Of a DNA stretch of 64,000 nucleotides, positions 23,328-35,402 are shown one piece after another. Position numbers and translations under genes: made by a program. The first letter of the stretch is position 1. Every line of letters starts with the position of its first letter. The notes under the pieces were generated by a model. The model did no database searches. It had not been told where the DNA came from and saw only the letters and a list, made by a program, of their open reading frames with translations. Source of the stretch: Termitomyces sp. T153 (taxonomy: Eukaryota; Basidiomycota; Agaricomycetes; Agaricales; Lyophyllaceae); NCBI GenBank assembly GCA_018296165.2, contig JACKQL020000057.1, positions 1 to 64,000 on the forward strand. Reading direction: 5' to 3'.

Positions 23328-24469
23328 TGTCATGACCCATTCCCTGGACCCCGTACATCGCCCAACAAACCCCCGTCCCCCTGGAACCTCCCCCGATGCT
23401 TTGTCAAACTTCCCCAGCACTCTGCGCCTACTCCGGCTAACTCCAACACATTCTTGGCTAACTTCAACGGCCCCCTGGCCAACTTTGATGTCTTTCCCGC
23501 AGCCGCCGGCGCTTCTCCTGGACTTCCTGAGCCCCTGGGACCACTCCCCTGCCATGCCTGACACCATTACACATCATCAACTTGACACCCTGGCTCCCCC
23601 AACTTACCCTGGGGTATCACAACAACCACAGAACAGACCGCATCACAATTGATCCCATCAACATATCAATGCAGCCTGCCCGCTGATTGTAACCAACACC
23701 TGTTGACTCTGTCGAGCTCTGCCAAGCCCTGCCACTACAGCCGACATCCCCGGAGCTCTTCAGTAGTCAGTATATAAGACATAGAGTAGCTCCTTGTACT
23801 CTAGTCTTGAGATTATCTACTTAACTACCTGCCTTACCTGATGTGTTTCTGATTGTTCTTCTTGTGTTTTGTGTTCCATGTCTCGTTTTCCTTATTCTCA
23901 GTCTTCCAGTCTTATCTTGTCTCTGTTCTGTTATCTTTTCATTATCGTTCCATGTCTCCACCTGAATCTATTCTTGTTCTCGTCTCGTCTTCATCTCATT
24001 TTGTTTGACTGCGTCTCATCTCGTTTGATTCTGTCTATTGTGTTCAAGTCCTCTCGACCATAACATCCTCACAAACTCTGCAGTTATGATTACAAACCTC
24101 TGACACTCTTTACCAACTCCAGACCCTGCTACATGCTTGGCTCCAAACCCCATCAATTCCTGTTGATCCCCCGTCAGAACTCCAGCTCTGCTCCTGTCAT
24201 CTGTGTAGCCTCCGCCTCCTCCGCACCCACAATACTCACACACAGACTTATGCCTGAACCCCACCAAGCCTGTCCCCTGTCCCTACAACTCATCCTCTAC
24301 TCCTCTGGACCTCTCCGGACTTGCTCAGACCAACCTCCACCAACTATCCTCACAAGTCCCCAATGTTTGGAACACCTCCAAGTGCCAGGTTGTCAGTGCA
24401 GGGAATCATGTCCACCTAGTAAGGACTCACCCAGTGTAGCTGAGCACCCGTGGTCAGCGGAACCTGACA
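23328..24469 (+). repeat. Full-length gypsy LTR, plus orientation (LTR B)
   Basis: The sequence of 1142 bp starts TGTCATGACCC and ends GCGGAACCTGACA, with the TG...CA ends of an LTR. A promoter-like AGTATATAAGACATAGAG lies at 23769-23786. It is head-to-head with LTR A, so 22382-24469 forms a long imperfect palindrome. No convincing 5-bp target duplication flanks the pair. It is richer in CpG than surrounding elements, so probably younger. Confidence 0.87.
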
Positions 24470-26829
24470 TAATCTCAAGACTCTACCTTACCCTGTTCGT
24501 GATGTCTACACATGCCCCACACACCATTTGCCAAACAATTCTGATGTCTATGGTTGACTTGTGCCTGGAAACCCTTACGATTCATATTGCCCTGCCCAAT
24601 TTGTCAAGGCACCCTGAGTCGTGGATCTGACACCAAGCATCCCTTCTGCTCTGGTTACACCCATACAATGGCTCTCTCCCTGGACACCCTCCTCAACCCA
24701 TGCCCAACCCCACGCCACTCCCACAAACCCCCCCCCCCCAACCCTTGAAGCACAACCCCAAAATTAACAAGGAGAACCATGACACCCCAACTCTTGATAA
24801 GGAACAGCTCCAGAGTCCCACCCACTATTTCGACACCCCCCTATTCAACCTGGACTCCCCGACATTGTAGTTCCTTGATGCTGATCCTCCCCACACACCA
24901 TCAGATATGGACCCCACCTTCTGACTATGCCATCTCCCACAACAAGAACCCCAGCATAGGAGTTGCCCCACCAGAACAAACCATAGGAAAGATGGCCCTA
25001 TATGAAATAGTTCCCCAGGATACTCTAAATTCACTGACCTTGTTCATATAAGGGAGGGAGAAGCCCCACTATCATCCCAGAGACCATCAATCAACTCACT
25101 CAAATGTTCTGACGATCCAAAGAGCATATGCTCCAACATCCATGGAGGACTTCCCCACCAGGATTGACAACTCAAATAACCCTGCACCAACTCAAAGCTG
25201 CCCCGATCAGCCTCTCTGACCACTCCGGACCCTAGCAACACAACTCCAGGGCCCCCCACCTTGAACCTGACATCCAACCAAGGGGACCTATGATGCTAGC
25301 TCAACACTGAGGCCCCTGTAGCTCCTACCCCACAAGCATAAATCACCAACCACCAGCTCCGTACAACCCTGCCCCTATGCCAGAAGATGTCTACCAAGCA
25401 GGGACCACACCAATGGAGTACCCAGAAACAAACCCCATGCGAAGTAATCTCTCCAGAGTACTCTAAAGTTGCTGATGCCCTCTCCAAGAAGCGAGTAGTG
25501 CTTCTCCCCATTGCCACCCACCCCAAATCAACATCTAAAAAATGGCAAAGGATGTCACATGCCACAATCCCGCCCTCGGAGTCCCAGCCCTGCCACCGTC
25601 CCACTCCCTTCTCCCAAAATGCTCCCCAAGAAGAGAAGAAACTCTGGGACCCCTGGAATAGCTCCCCTCCAAAATGTGCAACAGCCCCCAGACCACTCCA
25701 GAGCATGAATGAAGAATTGCCCTGACTCCACCGTGACCCTTGGGGAGTCCAAACCAATGCTCCCCTGCAGCTGGCTTCCCCGCCCCCCTCCAATAATCGT
25801 CAATGACCATCTCCCCCCAACGCAGCAAATATTTTGCACAGAGGGATGATGGCCAGACTCACCCAAAACCTCAGAAGACAGCTAGACCAGCTCCCCCCCC
25901 AAGCTTGGCTCTAGGAGCCACCACCACTCCTACACAACAACTCCGCTGCTCAGTGGTAACATCCATCAAACACCTACTTGTCATGCTGACATGAACCTAG
26001 AGGAAAACCCCCACTCCGGAGCTTCCCCTCTGATTTGTGACACAACCCCACCAACAAGTTAAGACCCAATCCCAACCCCCACATCAACCCCAGACCCCCA
26101 GTACTTGCACTTGGAATGGCGGACTGACAAAATGTGCCTTAGACCCCTTCCTCTGCCCCACACCACCCCCAAAGCCAACACAACCAACAAACCCCCTACC
26201 GAGCAACCCTTATGTTGACTCTGGGACTGCTAACTTTTTCCCTGATGAAAGAACCACCTACCCCCAGAAGGAACAACCCACGGGACAAACCCTGAAGCAT
26301 CTCCGCTGGGGCGAGCCATTCCCCAACCAACCCCTGCCCTGCCCCTGGAAGCATCCACCAATACAACCCCAACAGACCTCCAAACTCTAGGGAGTGTCTG
26401 AAATACATAAGACCCCTCTATCTGTCTCTGGACTTACCCTTGGTCAGGAAAGCAATGTCATGTAGATGACCTGGAACCCTCAAACTTTGACTCTGGACAC
26501 ACAGGAACTGGTCAGGACTGATCACCCCATTGGCTAACAAGGTGGTAGTGCCAACTTGGGTCAGTTACTTTCTAAACAATGCCAAGAAAGCACTCCCTCA
26601 CCCTTCCCAGCCCAATAAACACCTCCTTCCCTTGAGCTGCATATAGACCTTTGATTGAACCCAGAGAGGACATGGAAGATAGAGAGAGATTTCTTGAAAG
26701 AAAAAGAGCAGAAACTGGGCAAGGAAGACAGGACCAAACCTTCTGCCAAGCACACAGAGCCTTAAAAATCATTGGTGTCAGGCACTGAAGAACTGGAATG
26801 ATGACAGAATGAATGAATGAATGAATGAG
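24470..26829. other. C-rich block of uncertain origin
   Basis: The plus strand is strongly C-rich and G-poor with many CCACC and CCCC runs, unlike everything else in the window. Open frames of 60-165 codons exist on both strands but none resembles a complete protein. A piece near 25440-25530 (ISPEYSKVADALSKKRVVLLP) faintly resembles the sequence just before gypsy reverse transcriptase. It may be an old, heavily mutated retroelement; I cannot be sure. A short GAAT microsatellite (about five copies, 26806-26827) ends the block. Confidence 0.4.
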
Positions 26830-29800
26830 CTCTATTTATACTGCTGACAAGCCACAATGCTGGGCTAAGAGGCAGGGCAAAAGTAACAAAGTACTCTACT
26901 CTGATAATGTAATTAATTATATGTCTGTTGTGCCAGAGGTGTTTTTTTTCTGTATTTTTGGGTATTGGAACTTTACTTGCAGATTTTTGGGTAGCATGAA
27001 TGGGGCAAGGTTACATCATGAACTTTTGTCAGTGAGAGTGAGGGTGATGGGTGGGTTGGGTTGGGTGCTTGTTGTAATGTCCTCTAACTTCAAGTTGCTC
27101 TCTTCTTGCTGTGTATATGTGTATATGGGTTGCTTCTGCCTCCTACAGTGTGTAGGTCCTTATTTTGCCTCCTCTACTTGTGTTTCTTCATCTTGTCTCC
27201 TATCCTTCTTTCCTTCTGTCCTTGTTCTCTGGGCCTTACTCCTTGCCACTACCTCCTTCCATCTGTGCCCACCACCATTCCTCCTCCTCTTTGTTCTCTT
27301 TGTCTTCTTCTTCTAGTGTCTGTTTCTGTTTTCAGATCTCTCCCATTTTAGTGAATGCACCTGTTTTGGCCAGGGATTTTGCCATGGCTTCCAGACCTTT
27401 CTTTGTGCCTAGCAAAATCCCCAATTCCAACTGTGCATTGACTTCTCTCAGTATATCCCTGTGTCTTTCATGCTTGGAGCATTCTTTGATTATGTGTTCC
27501 TGTGTTTGGAAGAGGTCCTTGCATGTGCATCTGTTTGACTCATTAGGTACAAACCTTGAATAGTACTCACCTCAGAAAGCATGTTTTGTTGGGCATTGTG
27601 TCAGTCTGCTGAATACTTCCCTCGATGCATGTGTGACATGTTCTCTTGGTTTCCAATGAGGTTCTAGTCTGTTTGTGACTACAAACCTGCCTGATGGCAG
27701 TGACTTTTGCCATTCTCCTTTCCATCTTTCAAGAGTTCTCTCCTTTGTTGTCCTTTTGGCATTTGTGAGCATTGTGTAGTCTTGTGTCCATATCTCTGCT
27801 CTGGCTTTGGCTTCTTCATCTGCTCTCTTGTTCCCTTTCACATCCTCATGGCCTGGGCACCACTCTATGTTTACCATCCTTTTGTCATCTTGGGCTAAAA
27901 ACCTGTCAACTGAATACATGGTACATTATCATCTGGAACTGTCCCAGTTTGGGTTTGGGTTCATATGCTAATGTAACTGCTGCCATGTTATTTGCATAGA
28001 TGTGAACATGTTTCACCTGATTATTTTTGTCCACATATTCCTTGGCTACCTTCATTGCTTGGGCTATGCCTATCAGCTCTGCATTGTATACCTTGGCTTT
28101 CCATCCTAGGCTGCCCCTATCCATGAATACCTCCTTACCCAGGTAGTAGCCAACTATGCCCCATCCAGCCGTCCTGTCATTTCCATGAGTATACTAGAAG
28201 CCATGTGTCATCTCTTTCCAGATTCTCTACCTTTTCATTATGTTTCTTAGCTTCTTCTCCTTTCTTGCATCCTACAGGTGCACCTATAATTGATATATGT
28301 TGAGGCTGACCTTTAGCTGTCTTTCTCCAAGAGGGTGCAACAAATGGGTCTATGACATCTCCTTCCATCAGTCTGTATGTCAGCCTTGCAGTGCACTCAA
28401 GTTGTGTGAGCTTAGCAGCTCCTTTCTTTCTAGTCTTCTTCCTGTGTGGCAGTGGTGGTGGATTACCCACTTCTCTGCTATAGCACCACTCATCCATGAG
28501 CTGTTCTATCACTGGACTAGTGTGTCTTAATCTATGTAGCCTGTTAGCATAATCCTCCACTGTCCACTCCATAGTCAATTTGATTGGTGGCACCACCATG
28601 TCTATCTCTAATGCACTGACTGGCATGGTTCTGAAAGCTCCTGCCATGTGTCAAAGTGCTTCATTCTGTACTTCTTCCAGTTTGTCTCTATGTACTTTCT
28701 TACCTGTCCACCATATAGGGCTGGCATATGTCATTATTGGAACTATGCACACCCTATACATTGTGCGGAGCTGCAATTGGCTGATCCTCTGGATTGTGTT
28801 GGCCAGCATCCATGTGCCTGTGACTACTGTCTTTGCCTTGTGCGCAATCTTCTGGACGTGCTGATTGAAGGTCAGTTTTCTGTCTATATGTAGCCCAAGT
28901 ATCTGGATGGTTTCTCCAGCTGTGACTATGGCCTCCATGCCATCCAGTGTTGATAGCTTGATTGGTGGGGAGTAGCCCCAGTCCCAGCACCATGAGTGGT
29001 GCATCAGATCCATCTTTTCTGGGACTGCTGAAAATCCAACTTTGGCCAACCACATGCTTGCAAAGGTAAATGCTTCATGTAGTTGCCTCACATTGACATC
29101 TAGCACATTTGACAATGTCATTAGCATTCCATCATCAATGTACATACTAAGTGTTGTGTCCATGGGTTGGCTTCCCCTTAGTATTTTTGACTGTCTTGCT
29201 TCCATCAGTTCAAGGAGTTCACTTCCATATACTATAGACAATATTGGGGAGACTGGTGAGCCCTGCAGGATTCCATTCTTTACTGACTTCATGCTGCTAT
29301 GGATCCCATCAAGACATACCACCACCTTCCTATTGGTCAGGAAGGATGCCACCCATTTGACTATGGGTAGTGGGATACCCTTCCTTTGTAGTTCTCGGAG
29401 CAGTCTTGCATAGTTGACATTGTTGAAAAACTCTGAGATATCAAATGTCAGGACCGATGTTACTTTAATGTAGTTTCTTGCCATTTGTATGTCTGCAATG
29501 TGAGTGATTAAGGCATCATTTGTCAAGCTGCATGGGTGACCCCCAAACTGGGTGGGAGGGACTAGGTCTCCCTTCCCAACCATGTAACTTAACCTCCTGG
29601 CCACAATGCCCTCTAAAACTTTGCCTAAGCATTCCAAGAGCTGTATGAGTCTGTAGGCTTTGGATTTGAATAATCTGGCTTGTTTGGTTTTCTTAGCACC
29701 ACTGCTACCACTCTGCGCCAAGAGCTTGGGTGGTATCCTGCTTCTAGGCAATGGTGTAAAAGCACAAATATTACTTCTCCCTTCAATTCCCATGCCCATT

Positions 29801-31240
29801 GTACAGTGTTGAATGGCTGTTGGCTGACTCCAGGTGCCTTCTTTGTGCTTTGCTGGTATATTGACTCTCTTACCTCCTCCCTAGTGAGTTTGATGTGTTC
29901 AAGGTCATGGTTCTATTGCTGCATCAGGTTTGGTTCCTCATTGTCCTCTAGTGCCAGTGGTTTTTTGAATAATGCCTCCCTTAGTGCATTGCATTTCTCT
30001 TCATGGCCTATTGTGGGTTTGTCATCCTGTCTCTTGATGGCTGGTGAAGAGTAGTTTCTCATGCCCTTTGACCATCCCCTTAGGTTCCACATCATTTCCA
30101 GGGTGGCCTCCTCTAGGGTGTTACTTATCCATTTTGCTTTTTCATGCTTGTATAGTCTTCTAAAGTAGTTAGTTGTTTTTCAGATCTGATGGTTGATCTC
30201 TGGGCACTGCTCACCCCAGCATTCTTTATACCTCCTCTGTTCTTCCCTTAGTGTGGTTCATCTGCTGTTTGTGGTGCCCAGGGCCTCCATTCACCATGGT
30301 CTAGCCTTGTCAGACAGTTTTCTCTCCTTTGCTGTGCACTCTGTTGCTTTCCCCATTGCCTCCATTATCAGCTCCACATCTACATCTAATTCCTCTGGGG
30401 CACAGTCAGCTTGTAGATTTTGTAGTGTTGCCCACCTCTCTGTATGCCTGTCCATCTCCTTCTCAAATTTGTTCATCCAGTCTCCTGGCTTTGTGTCCTT
30501 TTGAAGTTGTATCTGCTGCCCATCACATTTTGTACTTCCATAGATCCATGGTCTATGGTCGAGCTCAGGGCAAAGTGGTCAGATCCGCATGCTAGGTAGG
30601 GGTCTACCACCCATTCTTTCATGGCATCCAGCATGATGGCCTCTGGGTTTGCCCATGTTAGGTCAATGACGGATGTCACACCTCTTCTCTTGTGTTTGTG
30701 GTAGGTACATTTGCCTTTTGTATTTAGTATATTAAAGTTATGATTTAGCATCCATTCAACTAGGTCTTCTGTCTTGCTTGTCAGTTCATGATTCCCTTTG
30801 CTCCACATTGGATGGTGCTGATTCCAATCACCGCTAATTATGACAGGTCCCTCCAATGGCAGCCTAAGTCCCTGAATCTGCTCTGCTGCGTCTGTGTCTC
30901 AAGCCTGCCCATCTCATGGTTTTGGCTGGCTATAAACATTGATGATGGTTACTGTGGGGTAGTTAGCTTGCATAATGTCTAATACTTGGATGTCTGGATC
31001 TTTTGCAATGTCCAATTGCAGAGTGACCATGAAATCCCTTCTCCTCTTGGCATATGCCATGACTCTGGGTCGCCTGTTGTTTGGAATGCTTGCAACTGGT
31101 GGAATCAGTGTCCAGGCTCTGAGCGCAGCTGGGCCGCATTGTCTGTTTCCTATTTCCCCCCACCACAGTTCCGTAACTGGTACAATGTCAAATTTATCTA
31201 TAAAAGTATTTAGCATGGTGTGGCAGACAGTGTTGCTAAA
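26830..31240 (-). mobile_element. Non-LTR retrotransposon (LINE with EN-RT-RNase H), degenerate
   Basis: On the minus strand the order is endonuclease (31216-30473), reverse transcriptase (about 30090-28180), RNase H and tail (28124-27332), followed by a 3' region to about 26830. The layout fits RNase H-bearing LINE clades such as Tad or I. The plus-strand GAATGAATGAAT repeat at the distal end resembles the short simple-repeat tails that some of these elements carry, so the 3' boundary is placed there. No target duplication was identified. Confidence 0.82.
27332..31216 (-). pseudogene. LINE ORF2: endonuclease, reverse transcriptase, RNase H (broken)
   Basis: The endonuclease part has VIISGDWNQHHPMW (30845-30800) and GSDHFALSS near its end, as in the EEP fold. 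The reverse transcriptase has LTFDISEFFNNVNY (29442-29401), QGSPVSPILS and the catalytic YIDD at 29142-29131. RNase H has NIEWCPGHEDVKGNKRADE (27868-27812). A conserved C-terminal module follows in another frame (FVPNE, EHIIKECSKHERHRDIL, LGTKKGLEAMAKSLAKTGAF) and ends with a stop at 27332. Stops separate endonuclease pieces near 30860-30910, and frames change near 29900, 28150 and 27570. The catalytic residues seen are intact, but the protein is not continuous, so this copy is dead. Confidence 0.83.
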
Positions 31241-31312
31241 TAATTAAATAAAGTAATCTTAGTACATAGAACGGGACGCTCCGTTACAGGTAAGGTGATG
31301 GTGTCTCTGCCA

Positions 31313-31391
31313 TTCCTTCCAGTAAACGATTCCTTCCAGCAAATAGTTCCTTCCAGCAAATAGTTCCTTTCAGCAAATTTCCAGCAAATGG
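31313..31391 (+). repeat. 17-bp tandem repeat (about 4.7 copies)
   Basis: The unit is TTCCTTCCAGCAAATAG. Copies start at 31313, 31330 and 31347, with a 15-bp copy at 31364 and a partial at 31379. It lies between the LINE 5' end and a MITE. No function is evident. Confidence 0.85.
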
Positions 31392-31403
31392 TGCCTTAAG
31401 AAA

Positions 31404-31606
31404 CACTGCTGGTACTGGAACATGTTTCCATTGGAAAAATGGAAAAAGAAACCTGTCATGTCATTTCTTTGACATATTTTTCCTTTGGAAAAAGGCTTCT
31501 CCCATTGTTTAGAGCCTTTTTCCATTGGAAACACACTGTTTGGAAATGGCATAACAGGTTTCTTTTTCAGTATTTCCTCCGGAAAATATATTGGCTGCCA
31601 GCAGTG
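31404..31606. mobile_element. CACTA-like foldback MITE (203 bp)
   Basis: The outer ends are CACTGCTGG (31404-31412) and CCAGCAGTG (31598-31606), perfect inverted repeats flanked on both sides by AAA, a 3-bp target duplication. An inner pair, AAAAAGAAACCTGTCATG (31443-31460) and CATAACAGGTTTCTTTTT (31550-31567), matches at 17 of 18 positions; a third pair lies within it (GGAAAAAGGCT and AGCCTTTTTCC). CACTR ends with 3-bp duplications are the mark of CACTA/EnSpm transposons. There is no transposase here, so it would be moved in trans. Confidence 0.72.
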
Positions 31607-32038
31607 AAACTGCTAACTCTGACAAGTGCATCACTGTTGAATACATGTCACAATATCAAATACACTACTTATTCAAAAAAATTATATATAAAAGACATAG
31701 CCTCCGCTCATCTCTTCGAATCTTGTATTTTCAAAAGAAACCCATCTCCTCAAAAGTGTTAAAGTCCTTTATCTATCTCGCCCTTCTCGTCTCAGATTTT
31801 CGTTGACAAAATAAACATCAAAGCCGCCACCAGCGGCATTTTGCACCATTTTCTTTTCCATCACCATCAGACATTCTCAAAAACTCCCTTCCGTCTTGCG
31901 ATCTAGTAGTGGAAGCTATGTATCAATAATTATTCATAAATTCAAATTCTACTATGTGTTCTCATGGCGAGCTCTGGGGGACTTTCCGCGCTACTCAGCT
32001 TGAGTGTACTCAAAAAAAGCATAGCTATAGTGTGTCAT
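31607..32038. other. Intergenic: transposon/gene border downstream of the epimerase
   Basis: No gene recognised. The part nearest 32039 is CpG-containing host DNA and should hold the epimerase 3' UTR. Confidence 0.45.
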
Positions 32039-33075
32039 TCAAAGCTTTACGGATAGCATCTGTTGTCCGATCCACGTCTTTCCCGGTTCCAATTTCACAA
32101 ATCCTCTAACAAATCCTGGCTCGACACACACATACTTCTCCCTAGTAGATATTGTCAGAAACGAAGAACCATACGACTTGGAACTTACCATCCTCCCTCT
32201 TCCATGTCACTTATTGTGCGACCTCCATCTCGTGGGTTCCACACAACTACATCCTTCAAGTTTTTGGATTTTATCACCATTCCGCCCCCCGGCCAGGTGA
32301 CCTCATAATTCTGGGAAGCGTCCTCGTACACAGAATCAGTAAACTTCTTGACGTCGACTTCTACTCTGTGCTCAGTCTTAGGTGTTGCCTTCTCCTCTTC
32401 CGTTATTTCGGTTTTGTCATAATACAATAGATTTTGGAGAGGGGTCACAAGGACATCATTGGCTGGTGCCTGGATGTAAGTATGGAGTAAAGCTTGAAAT
32501 TCCAAAGTTTCTGAGGGAGATGTCGATATGTTAGTCACATGAAGATCGGAGCTGAGTTGGTATTCTGCCAGGGTGATGATATATGCGAGGTGAAAGGGTC
32601 GGCCATATACACTACGTATCCTTTCTGTTGGTTCGAGAACTATATTGCCTGAAATTAGATTCCACTGAAGGATACCGTCACAAAATCACGGACTGAGCCT
32701 GATGGATACAATCGCCTCATTGTCGAACACCACCTGGTTCCAACTCCATTTTTCACTCCGAGCGAACCCATGCTGGCTCAGCTTTAGGTGCTCTGGGAGG
32801 GTGGGGGCACCAAAGCAAGGAAAGACGATAGGGATGCCACCACGGACTGGTTTGGAGCCATCTAGGGCTGCTTTCGAAGACAAAAAGAGCCTTTCGATGG
32901 GAATAGAATTCTGTAAACTCCCAGATTTCCAAGATGTGATTGTGGCACCGTAAAACAGGACCTCGACAGTAGAGCCCTTGCAGGAGGGGTCATTTGTTGG
33001 CAAGTATATCGCAATATGTTAATATACCTTGGGATGGCAAAGGACAACTTTATCCTGCAACACTTCAACAGGCAT
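32039..33075 (-). CDS. Glucose-6-phosphate 1-epimerase (hexose-6-phosphate mutarotase)
   Basis: This catalyses interconversion of alpha and beta anomers of glucose 6-phosphate in the cytosol (EC 5.1.3.15; yeast YMR099C). Four exons fit: 33075-33028, 32976-32694, 32648-32189 and 32141-32039, giving 297 residues, the size of the yeast enzyme. Conserved strings: MPVEVLQDKVVLCHPK, STVEVLFYGATITSWKSG, RLFLSSKAALDGSKPVRGGI, PCFGAPTLPEHLKLSQHGFA (the histidine of QHGFAR is a likely catalytic residue), VVVWNP, and YVCVEPGFVRG (probable catalytic glutamate), then TWIGQQML. The middle intron uses donor GTCCGT, as in the TMEM135-like gene. It is divergent from TPD3 with 180 bp between start codons. Confidence 0.93.
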
Positions 33076-33255
33076 AACAGGTGTTAACCACTCACAGCTC
33101 TGCTCCCATCGATGTCACAATTGTACCACGTGACACGTAACCAACTTCAAGCGAACCTCACTTCTAATCGCCCTACGCTATTCTTCTGGTCAGCGTGTCT
33201 TCTCTGAGTATTTAAGTAGTTTTTTTGGTCAACTTTTCCTCAACCAACCTCTACC
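33076..33255. promoter_or_regulatory. 180-bp bidirectional promoter interval
   Basis: The interval separates the start codons of the epimerase (minus) and TPD3 (plus). It contains GTATTTAAGTAG near 33208, a possible TATA-like element, and CACGTGACACGT near 33127, an E-box-like palindrome. The function of these sites is inference. Confidence 0.45.
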
Positions 33256-35402
33256 ATGGATGCTGGATTTCCACCTGAAGATGTTTGTCCTTTTTGAGGA
33301 TCGCTTTCAATCACGCTAACCAACTTCTCAATCGCCATTAGATTGCACCGATTGCCATCCTCATGGATGAGCTTCGGTCTGAGGATGTTCAACTCCGCCT
33401 GAATGCTATTCACAGTATTCCTACCATAGCGCTAGCCCTTGGTTCCGATCGTGCGCGTGGCGAACTCGTTCCTTTTCTCCAAGATTCTGTGGATGATGAA
33501 GACGAGGTTTTGCTGGCATTGGCAGAAGAGCTAGGCAGGAATTTTGAAGAGTATATTGGAGGAAAGGAATACGCTCATGTCCTGCTGGGACCACTCGAGA
33601 ATCTTTCATCAGTTGAAGAGACGTTGGTGCGAGATAAGGTGCGTGTTCTTCTTCGTTGTAGGCCTGTCCCCAACCGTTATCTTTGCATAAAAGGCAGCAG
33701 AATCCATCACAAAAATTGCAGCCGTACTTTCTCAAGCTCAACTTGAAGATCATTATATTCCATTGGTCAAACGACTTTCGCTAGGGGAGTGGTTCACTTC
33801 TCGAACATCATCTGCGGCCCTTTATTCTGCAGTTTACGCGAAAGTTTCCTCTGCGACCCAGGATGACTTGAGAAAGAGTTTTACAGCGCTCAGTGTAGAT
33901 GACACCCCTATGGTCCGACGTGCTGCAGCGAAATGGCTTGGTGTATGTTTTTGTGGTTCTTGTGTGGCGTCATTACCCATATTCTCATAGCCGCTACTAT
34001 CCCACTTTTCTCAAAATCATCTTCTTTCAGATGGTCTCCCTATCTATCGCAGGCTTCAGTCCGACGATCAAGATTCCGTCAGGCTGTTGACTATCGAAGA
34101 CCTTATCGTTCTTGCTCAGCGCATGTCTCCGGCTGAAGTAAAGGAGCAACTTCTCAAGCAGATTAGACACAGCATCGTAGACAAGAGCTGGCGCGTAAGG
34201 TACATGGCAGCCAGTCATTTCAATGAGGTAAGTGTATTTTTCTAACGTTAGTGCATTGAGTTGTTCACAAATCTCCATTTTACACAGCTTGCCGAAGCTG
34301 TTGGGGCTGAACTTGTTCGGGAGGAGTTGATTGGACAGTATGTTCAACTATTGAAGGATAATGAAGCAGAGGTTCGAACCGCTGCCGCGGGACAAATTCC
34401 TGGTTTGTTTGAAAACTTGTTCAACACCCAATCTATCCTTTGACATCTACACCAAGGTTTTTCCAAGCTTCTCGACAAGGAAGTCATCCTTGCCAGGGTA
34501 GTGCCATGTGTTCGTGATCTATCTCAAGACTCGTCGCAACACGTCCGTGCTGCACTTGCCAACCAAATTAGTGGGCTTGCGCCTCTCCTTGGCAGCGAAT
34601 CGACAATCGAGAACCTGTTACCCCTGTTTCTGCACCTTCTGAAGGACGATTTCCCAGAAGTGAGGCTCAATATCATCAGTAAACTTGAAACAGTCAACAC
34701 TGGTATGACTATTATCTATCCAATGGCTTCTTCTGATACCTATAGTCAGTTATTGGCATCGAGCTTCTGTCTGATAGTCTCCTACCTGCTATTGTAGAAC
34801 TGGCTGAAGACAAGAGCTGGCGTGTTCGGCAGGCCATCATCGAATATATACCTCTTCTAGCCAACCAGTTAGGGAAGCCCTTCTTCGACGAGCAGCTGGG
34901 AAATCTTTGCATGTCTTGGTTAGGAGATACCGTCTACAGCATACGTGAGGCCGCAACCGTCAATCTCAAGAAATTGACCGAAGTATTCGGCGTTGAATGG
35001 GCAAAGGTCGCAATTGTACCCAAGGTCATGGGAATGGGACAGCATCCTAATTATCTGTTCAGAATGACTACTGTCCAGGCAATCACTGTGTGTTAGATTT
35101 CATTCTCGCCTCAGTCTTCACACTGAAGATTGTCATAGACAATAACACCATCCCTGAATTTGGACATCGTACGCGCCGACATCATTGGTCCTCTATTACT
35201 GCTTGCGCACGACCCTATCCCCAATATCCGTTTCAATGTGGCGAAATCACTTGAGGTTCTGGCGACGACTTTGAACTCGACGAAAGAAGGTCGTGATTTG
35301 ATAGAACAGCAAGTGATCCCTGCTCTTGAGCAGCAAAAAAATGATCAAGATGCCGATGTTCGATATTTCGCAGCCCGTGCGCTCCATAAGGCACAGCTAT
35401 AA
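33256..35402 (+). CDS. TPD3: PP2A scaffold subunit A (TPD3/PR65), HEAT-repeat protein
   Basis: The scaffold holds the catalytic C and regulatory B subunits of protein phosphatase 2A. Eight exons fit: 33256-33282, 33342-33638, 33694-33942, 33991-34227, 34288-34402, 34457-34702, 34750-35087 and 35139-35402, giving 590 residues, the expected size for fifteen HEAT repeats. Strings include [90 protein letters not shown], and [14 protein letters not shown] near the end. The third intron is best placed with donor GTATGT at 33943; with the alternative donor 2 bp upstream, 14 conserved residues would be lost. The first exon is tiny (nine codons) with a weak GTTTGT donor. Confidence 0.94.

Noticed and set aside
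23229..23652. Overlapping open frames of about 100 codons on both strands
   Set aside because: They lie in the long inverted repeat of LTRs A and B; C-rich LTR sequence lacks stops by composition.
25296..25793. A 165-codon minus-strand frame, possibly a gene
   Set aside because: Trp/Gly-rich, as expected from the complement of a C-rich strand; no motif.
26825..27563. Plus-strand hydrophobic frames (leucine/serine-rich) as a membrane protein gene
   Set aside because: They are the antisense of the LINE RNase H tail and 3' region.
33943..34030. Apparent 14-residue deletion in TPD3 between KWL and DGLPIYRR
   Set aside because: It disappears when the donor GTATGT at 33943 and the acceptor at 33990 are used; the exon then includes [18 protein letters not shown], matching the family.
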